This document shows positions 36,583 to 45,137 of a DNA stretch of 64,000 bases, in pieces. The notes under the pieces are model-generated. The model saw nothing but the letters and a program-made list of their open reading frames with translations, did not search any database and was not told the DNA's origin. How positions within the stretch are numbered: position 1 is the stretch's first letter; each line of letters starts with the position of its first letter. The stretch is from Mesorhizobium sp. M2D.F.Ca.ET.226.01.1.1. Its GTDB lineage: Bacteria; Pseudomonadota; Alphaproteobacteria; Rhizobiales; Rhizobiaceae. The translations under genes were made by a program, and so were the position numbers. The stretch is taken from the NCBI RefSeq assembly GCF_004022705.2, contig NZ_RZOY02000002.1, forward strand, positions 535,758 through 599,757. The letters run 5' to 3'.

Positions 36583-36870
36583 CTATGCCTGATCGACGAA
36601 CCTAAAGTGCTCACGAAGCTTGACCGGTACGCGGGCCATCGGAGGGTTCTGCCTAAAACCGCCAAAAATTTTGAAACACCCATTCATCCGGCTCGAATTC
36701 AAAGGGATCGGCGATTTTTGGGTTATGGCTTGCAAGCATAGTTCAGCCCAGACAAGAACGCCTGATATCTTGTCGTTCACTGTCACCCTGCCAAATATGG
36801 TGCCGGTGACAACGGCAGTTTGGCGAGCAGAAGAATTCCCGAGACTGAGACGTTCTACGGCTTGGCCCAT
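36583..36870 (-). CDS. Hypothetical small island protein
   Basis: 95 residues, function unknown. The case for a gene is the good ribosome-binding site (GAGGAG seven bases before ATG 36870), the close spacing to the next gene on the same strand and a plausible composition. Segments such as VTGTIFGRVTVNDKISGVL suggest a small beta domain; PilZ-like is only a guess. No signal peptide or membrane segment is present. Confidence 0.5.
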   Translation of the reverse strand: MGQAVERLSLGNSSARQTAVVTGTIFGRVTVNDKISGVLVWAELCLQAITQKSPIPLNSSRMNGCFKIFGGFRQNPPMARVPVKLREHFRFVDQA

Positions 36871-37712
36871 GTTCGCGCTCCTCCTCGATTGGAGACAGGA
36901 TGGGCCATATGGAAGCGAATAAAAGGAGGTTGGTGACGAGTCTCGGTAGTGGAGTAGAAACGGGTGGAAAAGCTTGCGCTATTCGCCGTCGGCGCCGCTA
37001 AGCGCATTTGAGAGAAGGGGCAACGATCGCCAAGAGATGACGTCCGATCGCAAGCCGGCTAGAAATGCGACAGTGACGCGCCTTTTTTGGCACGACCTTA
37101 GCACCCGATCGGGCCTCAGCTGGTCGTCGTTGCGCAGCCGATCGGGTGCGATTTTTATAAAGCTCTCTTGGCTTTAGCTTTGAGAGCCCGTCATCGAGAC
37201 AAATGCAAGGGAACGGTCCCGCCCCCTGGGGACATTCGACATGCCGTGGCAGCTTCCTATGGTGAGCCAGCGCATTCCGATACACGTTTTCCGCGCTCTA
37301 CCGTTGCTCCAGCACCTGTGCTGAGGCTGAGCGCTTGATCAGGACCCGACCGCTGCTGTTGCGGGATGGTGACTGGGTTGAGGTCGCGAAAACCTTGACC
37401 GCGGGTACGTTGTTCATCCAGATGAGCGCTGAGCCGAGAAGCAGCCAAGAACGCTTCCCGTAATCGAATCCTACGGGAACCGCGAAACCAGCGTCCAAGG
37501 GACGCAATTCTCCGACGTCGTTCACTCAAGCTCATCTCGCAACTTGAACGCTTGTATGAAGCCGCTGCATGTGCGCCGGTGGACCGGATTGCTGCTATCC
37601 AAACCACGTGCTCAGTTTCGCCCCCGTAATAACTCTACCGTCCGAAACGGCTTTCGCGCGTCAGGTCCACCCCACATGAAAGTTCCGCGAGCAGCACGGA
37701 CGGAGAGGCCGG
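36871..37712. other. 842-bp region without a supported gene
   Basis: Several short frames exist on both strands (for example 37257-37607 minus and 37544-37777 plus), but none has a good start or resembles a protein family I know. The only clear structure is the 12-bp inverted repeat at 37101-37149. The region is probably island debris and includes the 3' side of the disrupted GGDEF-EAL gene. Confidence 0.5.
37101..37149 (+). other. Long perfect stem-loop followed by a T-run
   Basis: GCACCCGATCGG (37101-37112) is exactly complementary to CCGATCGGGTGC (37138-37149), with a 25-base loop; GATTTTTAT follows. It may be a terminator of an unrecognised transcript from the left or part of a small RNA. 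Confidence 0.5.
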
Positions 37713-39535
37713 TCACAACTCCTTCGCGTGCTCTTTTACTACCGAATCAAGTGCCAAATGGAGAGGCACTGCCTTAGAGAACAGGAAGCCCTGCGCGGTT
37801 CTGCAGCCAAGCTTGTACAGAGTTTGCCGATCTGCCTCTGTTTCAACGCCCTCGGCCATGACCTCGATCCCGAGCGTCCTACCAAGGTCAATCACCGCTT
37901 TGACAAGCAGCCGATTCTCCCGGGACTTGGCTAAGCCGCGAATGAAGCCCTGATCTATTTTCACTTTCCTGATCCGACTGTCCTTGAGCGATGCCAACGT
38001 CGAAAAACCGGTGCCGAAGTCCTCGAGCGCGATAGAAATGCCAGCATGTGAAAGCTGGCCGAGCTTTTCATCCACTCTGTCCGGATCCACTGGGGCTTCT
38101 TCGGTAATCTCGATGTCGAACATCGTTGCAGGGAGGTCTTTTGCCGCCAGACCATTAAGAATCATCTCGTCAATATCGCCAGCTTCCAACTCGCGCGGTG
38201 AAACATTCATCGCCACACGAACATCACGACGGTCAGCTTTGACCAAGCCCTCGATAAGAGCGCAACAGTCGGCGAATACCGTTTGAGTTAGCAGCTGAAG
38301 CATTCCAGTTTCGCGTGCCGCTGTCATGATCTCGGGCGGAGAAATGGGACCGTGAAGCGGGTGAGACCATCTTAGCAAGGCTTCAAAACCGACGACGCTT
38401 CAGTTTCGAGTCTTACGATTGGCTGAAACCAAGCGACCAAGCTTCTCATCGTTATCGCCGAATGAAGATCGCGTTCGATTGACTGGCGGCGTTGCAGTTC
38501 CCGGGCTAGCTCGGCACCGAACAGACAAAATTCATTCCTGCCGCGGCGCTTAGCTGTGTAAAGGGCGATGTCGGCCCGCAACAACATTTCCGTCAGTCCG
38601 GGGTTTTCAGCCAAGTAGATTCCTATAGACGCTCCAATGCGGACGGATGCGATCCCAGGATAGGGGCGAGCAAGCTTGGCTATGAGATTGGACGCGAGAT
38701 TGGTGGGAGAAGGAGAATTCTTTCGCGAAGAAAAAACCAGCACGAATTCATCCCCACCGATGCGGGCGAGCGTTGAGCCCTCCGGTGCTTCTTCCTCTAT
38801 TCGGCGGGCGATCCTGGCAAGCAGCTCGTCACCCGTTCTGTGACCGTAGGTACCGTTGACAGATTTGAACCCGTCCAGATCAATCAGCATGGCCACAAAG
38901 GGTCCATCGGTGTTCTCAAACTGATCGATTGCATGTTCGAGGCCCCGCCTGTTGAGGAGCGCGGTAAGATGGTCCTCCCTGGAATTGCGCTCCATTTCCG
39001 CGGCAAGCCGCTCGGCTTGATGTCTCAGGCGGCTCGCGTCACGGAAGCGCGCTTGTCCAACGAACGAGGATCGAACCAGGCCGCCCTCGAAAAGCAGGAC
39101 GGCAAAAGCCAGAATGTAGTTTTCCGGGGCTCCCTTCGTCAGCAAACATGCGGCGGCAATGAGGAGTGGCGGTGTGATGAAGCATATCGCTGCCGCAGCA
39201 TATGAGCTGCCGTACGTGACCGCGCCAGCTGAAATGCCCGCCAGAATTATTAGATGCAGCGATGCTTGAGACGTCGTGTATCCAGCCGTTAGGATGGCAA
39301 GGAATGACCAGGTGAATCCCGCCAGAAGAGCAAGCCTGCCAAACCAGCGAAGCCGCAGCCAAACCCGTGTCAGATCATCCTGGACTCCGGGTTCCTTCAG
39401 CTGATGACGGGCGAGTGCAAGGCGGGCGGCATTTATCGCATTAACGACCGAAAACCAGGCCGCGCCAGCAAGACCGTTCCCGGAAAGGGCCTGCACGGTC
39501 AAAATCAGCCCGGACAGCACAATGCTTATCGGCAT
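37713..39535 (-). pseudogene. Frameshifted GGDEF-EAL c-di-GMP signalling protein
   Basis: The first part (38372-39535) encodes membrane segments (residues ~1-160) and a GGDEF domain with RIGGDEFVLVF and LTALLNRRGLE. It then reads into the start of an EAL domain (LVAWFQPIVRLETEA) and stops. The rest of the EAL domain (VVGFEALLRWSHP, EDFGTGFSTLAS, KIDQGFI, AEGVETEADR) continues in the -1-shifted frame, 37713-38378 plus a few codons upstream. One base missing near 38390 explains it. Upstream, the frame is also open from 39536 to a TGA at 39698-39700, with family-like residues (LEARILQDQLADLRAGLFVS) but no ATG/GTG/TTG start. The 5' end is therefore damaged too. Confidence 0.85.
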
Positions 39536-39789
39536 TGAGACGAAAAGGCCTGCCCTCAGATCAGCGAGCTGGTCCTGAAGGATTCTCGCCTCCAGCGGAT
39601 CTTCTTTTCCAAGGCTGGACGGGTCAGCTTGCTTACTCCTGCTTGTCCGCAGCCTATGCAGCCCCCCTGAAGGACGGGTTAATTCTTCAATCGGAGATCA
39701 GCGTCGGGGAGCAGGATTACTCCGGTGCATCATGCACTCTCTCCCATCGCTCGCCCAGCACGCGCAAAAATGCGACTGCTGGTGCAGTA

Positions 39790-40968
39790 TCACCGCTGGA
39801 GCTCCGCCGATATCCCATGCCGGACAAGGGGAACATGTTGGGCAAAGCGAAGCCCCAGATGCCTTGCAAGCCGTGCCGCCAGGTGGTCTCTGGAGTAGAG
39901 TCCAATCAATATGTTCGTTGCATGGTAGAGCGGCGCCGCCGACAGGCGCAGCCGCCTTTCGTATATATGCAGCATGTCGGGGTCGCCAACATTGCGGCCG
40001 TCGCGGCACGCAGTCATGATTCCACGGGCGAGTTGCTTCTGGCTGCTGAGACCGATGTTGAATCCGTGAGCGGTCACCGGGTGCATGCCGATGGCAGCGT
40101 CGCCGATGAGTGCGGCGCTCGGCGCCCGGAATTTGTGCGCCCAGGTCGTGACCAGCGGATAGGTGTGGCGCTTGCTTGCCAAGGTCATTTTTCCAAGGCG
40201 CCCTCGACACCGTTTCGTCAACTCCGACAGGAACAAATCATCATCGAAGGCAAGCAGTCTATAGGCCTCGTTTGAGCGCAATGTGAGCAGCAGCGACGAC
40301 ATGCCCTCCGCGAGGGGCAACATCGCTATCGTCTGATGGTGATCGAACCATTCGATGGCGATCTGGTGGTGGGCGCGCTCGTGCCTCACTCGGCAAATCA
40401 GCATCGAGTGGCCAAGCCGGTTGATATCGGCGCCGATGCCTAGCAGATCACGCGTGGCGGACAAACGCGAATCCGCGGCAACAACCAGCCGAGCAGTTAA
40501 ACGCGCGCCATTAGAGAGCGTTACGACTGCTCCTTCTTGGCTGTTTGTTGCATCGACGACCGAGTGGCCGCACAACAGCCGGGCGCGATCCTGCAAGCGG
40601 ACGATTTTGAACAGCGCCTCGCGGATCCGGCAATTTGGAACCAAAACCCCCAGCGGTTCTCCAGAGTTGCTGGGAGGATCGAAACGAAGAGCGAATGCGC
40701 TCGAGCCGTTGAGCACGCGCGCGCCTTGAAGTGCTGATTTGTCCGAAGCCGGGATGACATCCCAGGCGCCGAGCTCGCGAAGGGTTCTGATCGAAGCGTT
40801 GGTCAGCGCGATTTCGCGACCATCGAAAGCCGGATTCGCCAGACTATCGAATGTGTTCTGTTCAACAACTGCCACCTTGAGTTCGCTTTGGGCAAGCGAC
40901 GCAGCGAACGAAAGGCCGACCGGGCCGGCTCCAACGACAACGATGTCAAAATTATCGTCAGAGCCCAT
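39790..40968 (-). CDS. ubiM: FAD-dependent ubiquinone-biosynthesis hydroxylase, UbiM-like
   Basis: A 392-residue flavoprotein monooxygenase of the UbiH/Coq6 family. The FAD motif is DIVVVGAGPVGLSFAASLAQ, with DGREIALTNASIRTLRELG, the DG-type loop ARLVVAADSRLSATRDLLG, and the second FAD motif AALIGDAAIGMHPVTAHGFN. The features fit UbiM, an alternative C5-type hydroxylase of ubiquinone synthesis found in some proteobacteria. ATG 40968 is where the family starts; the open frame to 41373 is not family-like. Located in the island beside cbb3 oxidase genes, it may support quinone supply in bacteroids. Ring hydroxylation needs O2, so a low-O2 role is inference. Confidence 0.85.
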   Translation of the reverse strand: MGSDDNFDIVVVGAGPVGLSFAASLAQSELKVAVVEQNTFDSLANPAFDGREIALTNASIRTLRELGAWDVIPASDKSALQGARVLNGSSAFALRFDPPSNSGEPLGVLVPNCRIREALFKIVRLQDRARLLCGHSVVDATNSQEGAVVTLSNGARLTARLVVAADSRLSATRDLLGIGADINRLGHSMLICRVRHERAHHQIAIEWFDHHQTIAMLPLAEGMSSLLLTLRSNEAYRLLAFDDDLFLSELTKRCRGRLGKMTLASKRHTYPLVTTWAHKFRAPSAALIGDAAIGMHPVTAHGFNIGLSSQKQLARGIMTACRDGRNVGDPDMLHIYERRLRLSAAPLYHATNILIGLYSRDHLAARLARHLGLRFAQHVPLVRHGISAELQR

Positions 40969-41146
40969 CAGCGTGCCGCCATCCGGTCGCCTATCCTCGT
41001 GTAACGGTGGAACTGAGCCGAGTGACATGAGCTCCGTGGCCGCCGCATTGCCTAAAGGCGCTGGGCCGGGAGATTCGCATCGATCGGCAACGAAGCACTC
41101 AAAGCGCTCAGAGGTGGATGCGGCTAACCGATCCCGCCCTTTGGCC

Positions 41147-41249
41147 GCGCAGCCGCGCAGATCGCCGCCAGCAAGCGAGACACTCGCGACGCTGGTCAGC
41201 CACGGCCGCGCCGCATCGATCGCCACATTCCACCTGGAACCCTTGCGCA
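41147..41249. repeat. Diverged repeat unit upstream of ubiM (copy 1)
   Basis: Bases 41147-41213 align at roughly 80% with 41680-41748; the shared core is GCCAGCAAGCGAGA then ACGCTGGTCAGC/ACGCCGGTCAGC. The continuation GATCGCCACATTCCACCTGG to TTGCGCA resembles 41937-41976. The repeats flank the caspase/CHAT-like remnant. Confidence 0.6.
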
Positions 41250-41251
41250 TA

Positions 41252-41638
41252 CTACTCACGCTCCACGACGTCGAAGCGGGCTCTCTTGCGAGGGTATCGA
41301 ACGTAGCGCTCTCTCTCGTCATCCCAGCCAAGGTAGCGGAAACTTTTATCCACGACCGCGCATATCTCATCAAGAACCTGCTGCATGGCTTCGATGTCGA
41401 TGTCCTTGCAATTCAGTCGCCGATAGAGCAAAGCCCACGCGGCGACATAGTCGTCGAAATAGCGCGCGTCACTCGAACCAATGATCAACTTCGGACGGTT
41501 GATCGATCTCGAAAACGCACGTCCCAACCCCGATGATGCTCCGCAGCACGTTGACATCACGAGGATCTTCGGCGCTGGATGCGAGCCCTGGAACATTTCT
41601 ACGAAGTCAGCCCAAAGAAGGCCACTTTCGACGCACAC
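41252..41638 (-). pseudogene. Remnant of a caspase/CHAT-fold-like protein
   Basis: 128 residues. The block PAPKILVMSTCCGASSGLG has the hydrophobic strand plus Ser-Cys-type turn of caspase-like (CHAT) peptidases, and KLIIGSSDARYFDDYVAAWA follows. The N-terminal half with the expected His is missing: an in-frame stop lies just upstream of the GTG at 41638. The assignment is based on pattern only. It could also be a complete small protein of unknown function. Confidence 0.45.
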
Positions 41639-41679
41639 AACCCATCAAAGGCGAAAGCTGTTGATCGGCCCCCGTGTCC

Positions 41680-41748
41680 GCGCAGCCACGCGGATGGTCA
41701 GCCAGCAAGCGAGATACACACGACGCCGGTCAGCTAATGGCTGCGCCG
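41680..41748. repeat. Diverged repeat unit (copy 2)
   Basis: It matches 41147-41213 with scattered substitutions and a few indels over ~68 bases. A following short match to the same ancestral unit is displaced to 41937-41976. Confidence 0.6.
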
Positions 41749-42110
41749 TAAGCACAAGGCATGGCCGACCACACGACAGAAAACCCAGAACCGTGAAGGT
41801 GCTGATAATGACGACCAATCTTTCCGTAAGTCATGCATTTCTCCGTCGAAGACTGGTCAATAGAACACACCGATGAGTATGACCCTGATCTGGATCAGCC
41901 AGACATGACCAATCGGCACTGGCGGTTCACGGTCAGGTGATCGACCGTGACGTTCCACTTTGGAACCCGTGCGCACATGGCCAAGCTCTCGTCCGGCCAC
42001 GCGAGGTACTCTCGTGGCATCAGCCGCCTCATACTGGGTGCAATGGGAGGCAGTCCTTCGCACGACAGAGGCTTTTCACAAATGTAGTGTGCAGCTTAGG
42101 TCAAGATGGT

Positions 42111-42138
42111 CATGGAGCATGGAGCATGGAGCATGGAC
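42111..42138. repeat. 7-bp tandem repeat, four units
   Basis: CATGGAG three times followed by CATGGAC. Located 71 bp downstream of the fixS stop, outside any supported gene. Confidence 0.8.
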
Positions 42139-42208
42139 AGCTTGTTCCCGACCGAGCCGGCTCGACTGACGAGCGCGATCCGCGCATCTTATGCACAGCG
42201 GATTGAAA

Positions 42209-42364
42209 TCAGCGTTCCGGTTTGTCGTCCCGATCAATTAGTATCCGCTCGGCGGCTCCGTCGAGATCTTCGTATTGACCGCTTCGCAATGCCCAGACGA
42301 AGCCGGACACACCCAGTGCACCCAGAAAAAGGGCCACTGGTATGAGATAGAGCAACGTCGTCAC
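42209..42364 (-). CDS. fixS: cbb3-type oxidase assembly protein FixS/CcoS
   Basis: A 51-residue membrane protein needed for cofactor insertion into cbb3 oxidase. One transmembrane helix (LLYLIPVALFLGALGVSGFV) is followed by the family signature WALRSGQYEDLDGAAERIL. The start is GTG at 42364 (VTTLLYLIP corresponds to the usual MTTLIYLIP), five bases after the fixI stop. It is last in fixGHIS. Confidence 0.93.
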   Translation of the reverse strand: MTTLLYLIPVALFLGALGVSGFVWALRSGQYEDLDGAAERILIDRDDKPER

Positions 42365-42369
42365 GAGGA

Positions 42370-44643
42370 TTATGCCGAATAGCTGACTGCGGAGCGTCCG
42401 ACTTTTTGAATAACTTGCAGCGTCGCATTCGCCCCGAAGCCGTGCAAGCGCAATGCGTTTCCAATAACAAGCACCGATGAGGCAGACATGGCAATCGCCG
42501 CTAACAAAGGCGTGGCGTGCCCGAGGATGGCGATTGGTACTGCCACCGCATTGTAGACGATCGCAATCGCGATGTTCTGGCGGATCAGGTGTCCCGCCTT
42601 GCGCGAGACGTCCAGCGCGAGAGGCACTGCCAGAAGGCTTTCGCGCAGGAATACGAAGTCGGCGGCATTGCGGCCAATGTCGGCGGCGGTAGCTGGAGCG
42701 ATCGAGACATGCGCCGCGCTGAGCGCCGGCGTGTCGTTGAGGCCGTCGCCAACCATCAGAACCTTGTGTCCGTCTTTCGCCAGGGTCTCGATGCGCTCGA
42801 CCTTGCCGGATGGCAGCAGGCACGGAACGAAGTCCTTGACACCCAGCATTTCTGCGACTTCACCGCAGGCACCCGCAGTATCGCCCGACAGCATTTCCAC
42901 TGACACCCCGGCATGGCTCAATTGCCCGATCGCCGCCTTGGCGTCTGCGCGCAGCGCGTCCTCAAAATCGAAGGTCGCGACAATGAACCCGTCTTTTGTC
43001 AGCACGGTTCCGCCATGTTTGCCTTCACCACCGGTCCGGGCTCTCCATCCAGCCCATCCGCGTCGGCCTAGCCGCCAGGTGCTTCCGGCTCCAGTGGCTT
43101 CGATTCCAAACCCTGGATGCTCGGTGACGGCATCAAATTTGTACTGCCCGCCGGGATGGGCAAAACCGGCTATGGCCTTTGAAAAAGGATGGCGGGAATG
43201 CGTAGCCATGTCTCCCGCGACTGCCAGCATGGCCGGATCGATCGACGATGCATTGACCAGCCGGGGCTGGCCGAGCGTGAGCGTTCCGGTCTTGTCGAAC
43301 ACCGCTGTATCAATCGTCGCCAGGCGCTCCATGGCAGAACCGTCCTTTACCATGATGCCGTTCTCAAACAGGCGCCGCGCGGCGACCACCTGAACGATCG
43401 GTACGGCGAGGCCGAGCGCGCACGGGCAGGTGATGATCAGAACGGCAATGGCGATGGTTATCGCCCGGTGCCAGTCGCCGGTCACCGCCATCCAGCCAAG
43501 GAACGTCGCGAAGGCTGTGAGATGAACCACCGGGGCATAGAGCGCTGAAACGCGATCGGCGATCCGGCGATAATGCGCGCGGCCGCCCTCTGCGGCTTCC
43601 ATAAGACGAACCATTTCCGCCAGAAACGAATCCTTCGCGGCGGCTGTCGCCTCAATCGTCAGCGGGCCGGTAAGATTGAGCACGCCGGCCTGAACTGCTT
43701 CGCCCGGCGCCACGTTTTTCGGCGTGCTTTCGCCTGAGGCCAGCGAGCAGTCGAGATCCGACGTTCCCTGGATGATCTTGCCGTCGACGGGGATCCTCTC
43801 ACCGGCTGCGATCAACAACCGCATGCCTGGTTCGATCTCGCCGACCGGCAAATAGTCGCGCGCGCCGTCGCTGCGCAGCACCATGGCGCCATGTGCGGCC
43901 AACTGGGACAGGCCTTTCACAGCGGTCCGGGCACGTTCGCGCATCACGTGATCCAACGTGCGGCCGATCAACAGGAAGAACAGCAGCGATACCGACGCGT
44001 CAAAATAGGCGTGATCGCCATGGTTGATCGTCTCGTAGAGGCTCATGGCGTAGGCGAGCGAAACACCGACCGCGATCGGCACGTCCATATTCATGCGGCC
44101 ATGGCGCAAAGCATTCCAGGCCGAACGGAAGAAGATGCCGCCGGCGAAGGCGAGGGCAGGAATGGCGATCAGCGCCGAGACCCAGTGAAACAGGTCGCGG
44201 GTAGCACCTTCGGCGCCGGACCAGACCGAGACCGAAAGCAGCATGATGTTGCCCGCCGCAAAGCCGGCAACCGCGACCGCGCGGATCAAATCCGATAACG
44301 TCCTGTCCTTGTCGCCGACCTCGGAAGGGAAGAGATGCGCCTGGTAGCCTAGCCGCCCAAGCGCGACGACGAACGGTGGGACCTCGTCACCACGCCACCG
44401 GACAGAGACCCGTTTCGTCGACAGGTTGACGCGGGCGCTCTCGACGCGATCGAGCTTTCCCAGCGCCGTCTCGATCGTCTGGATGCAGCCTGCGCAATGA
44501 ACCGTCGGTACTGAAAGATCGGTCTGGTGAAGATCATCGCCAAGCGATCGGCTCGCCAGCCTGATCTCCTGGCTGGACGGCAGGACCGATCCGGTGTTGA
44601 CCAGATCAAGCGCCATTTCGGCGCCCGGTGCACAACAACTCAT
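42370..44643 (-). CDS. fixI: Copper-translocating P-type ATPase FixI/CcoI
   Basis: A Cu-exporting P1B ATPase that supplies copper to the cbb3 oxidase. 757 residues from ATG 44643, which overlaps the fixH stop as ATGA. The N-terminus has a Cys pair (MSCCAPG) and a heavy-metal domain with HCAGCIQTIE. Eight membrane segments are expected. The ion motif is ITCPCALGLAVP, the phosphorylation site VFDKTGTLTLG and the hinge MVGDGLNDTPAL. The frame upstream of 44643 is only a shadow of fixH. Confidence 0.95.
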   Translation of the reverse strand: MSCCAPGAEMALDLVNTGSVLPSSQEIRLASRSLGDDLHQTDLSVPTVHCAGCIQTIETALGKLDRVESARVNLSTKRVSVRWRGDEVPPFVVALGRLGYQAHLFPSEVGDKDRTLSDLIRAVAVAGFAAGNIMLLSVSVWSGAEGATRDLFHWVSALIAIPALAFAGGIFFRSAWNALRHGRMNMDVPIAVGVSLAYAMSLYETINHGDHAYFDASVSLLFFLLIGRTLDHVMRERARTAVKGLSQLAAHGAMVLRSDGARDYLPVGEIEPGMRLLIAAGERIPVDGKIIQGTSDLDCSLASGESTPKNVAPGEAVQAGVLNLTGPLTIEATAAAKDSFLAEMVRLMEAAEGGRAHYRRIADRVSALYAPVVHLTAFATFLGWMAVTGDWHRAITIAIAVLIITCPCALGLAVPIVQVVAARRLFENGIMVKDGSAMERLATIDTAVFDKTGTLTLGQPRLVNASSIDPAMLAVAGDMATHSRHPFSKAIAGFAHPGGQYKFDAVTEHPGFGIEATGAGSTWRLGRRGWAGWRARTGGEGKHGGTVLTKDGFIVATFDFEDALRADAKAAIGQLSHAGVSVEMLSGDTAGACGEVAEMLGVKDFVPCLLPSGKVERIETLAKDGHKVLMVGDGLNDTPALSAAHVSIAPATAADIGRNAADFVFLRESLLAVPLALDVSRKAGHLIRQNIAIAIVYNAVAVPIAILGHATPLLAAIAMSASSVLVIGNALRLHGFGANATLQVIQKVGRSAVSYSA

Positions 44644-45137
44644 TGCAGCGCTCCATTGGAAATCATGATCCGGCGGACGTCGCGATACGGTTTGTCCAGA
44701 CCGGCGTCGGCGTCGACTTCGACAATCCAGACGCCGTCCTTCGGCATGTGCTGGGCTGCGAATTCCTGGCCCGAGGCGGGTGCGAGGGTGACCGACTTGT
44801 CCTCCTTCTCGTACGCGGGATGGCGAAACAGCACCTTGACGCCGTGCAAGGGAACCGGCTTGCCGGCGACGTCGGCGAGGCCATAGCGAACTTCGCCCCA
44901 TGCGATGGTCAGCTTGCCGGTCCAGCCAAGTGCTGCCTGCGCCCGTCCTTCCTCGGCCTTCTTGTTGAATTGCTGGCTCGCCACATAGGTGTTTTCGACG
45001 ACGAGGCCAGTCCAGCTTGTGCTGGCGAGCGTTGCCATGGTCAGATTGACTGCGATGACCACGCCGAAAAAGGCCAGGATGATGACCAGCATGTGCCTGC
45101 CGGTGAATTCACGAGGCTTTTGTACATTGGCAGTCAT
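44640..45137 (-). CDS. fixH: cbb3 oxidase accessory protein FixH
   Basis: 165 residues with one N-terminal membrane helix (HMLVIILAFFGVVIAVNLTM) and a periplasmic beta domain (FRHPAYEKEDKSVTLAP, GVWIVEVDADA). The signature NTYVASQQFNKKAEEG is typical. Its start overlaps fixG (ATGA) and its end overlaps fixI, so the three are coupled. Confidence 0.94.
   Translation of the reverse strand: MTANVQKPREFTGRHMLVIILAFFGVVIAVNLTMATLASTSWTGLVVENTYVASQQFNKKAEEGRAQAALGWTGKLTIAWGEVRYGLADVAGKPVPLHGVKVLFRHPAYEKEDKSVTLAPASGQEFAAQHMPKDGVWIVEVDADAGLDKPYRDVRRIMISNGALQ

Larger units (their letters stand above)
41639..42208. other. 570-bp region without a supported gene
   Basis: Only short, poorly protein-like frames occur. 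The region holds the second copies of the diverged repeats (41680-41748 and 41937-41976) and a four-fold 7-bp tandem repeat (42111-42138). It lies downstream of fixS and probably marks past insertions. Confidence 0.55.

Noticed and set aside
37257..37607. 116-codon minus-strand frame in the gene-poor stretch
   Set aside because: No ribosome-binding site, no recognisable motif, and overlapping alternative frames of equal quality.
39535..40275. 246-codon plus-strand frame between the GGDEF gene and ubiM
   Set aside because: It covers the 3' end of ubiM in antisense and lacks protein-like features. The real signals are on the minus strand.
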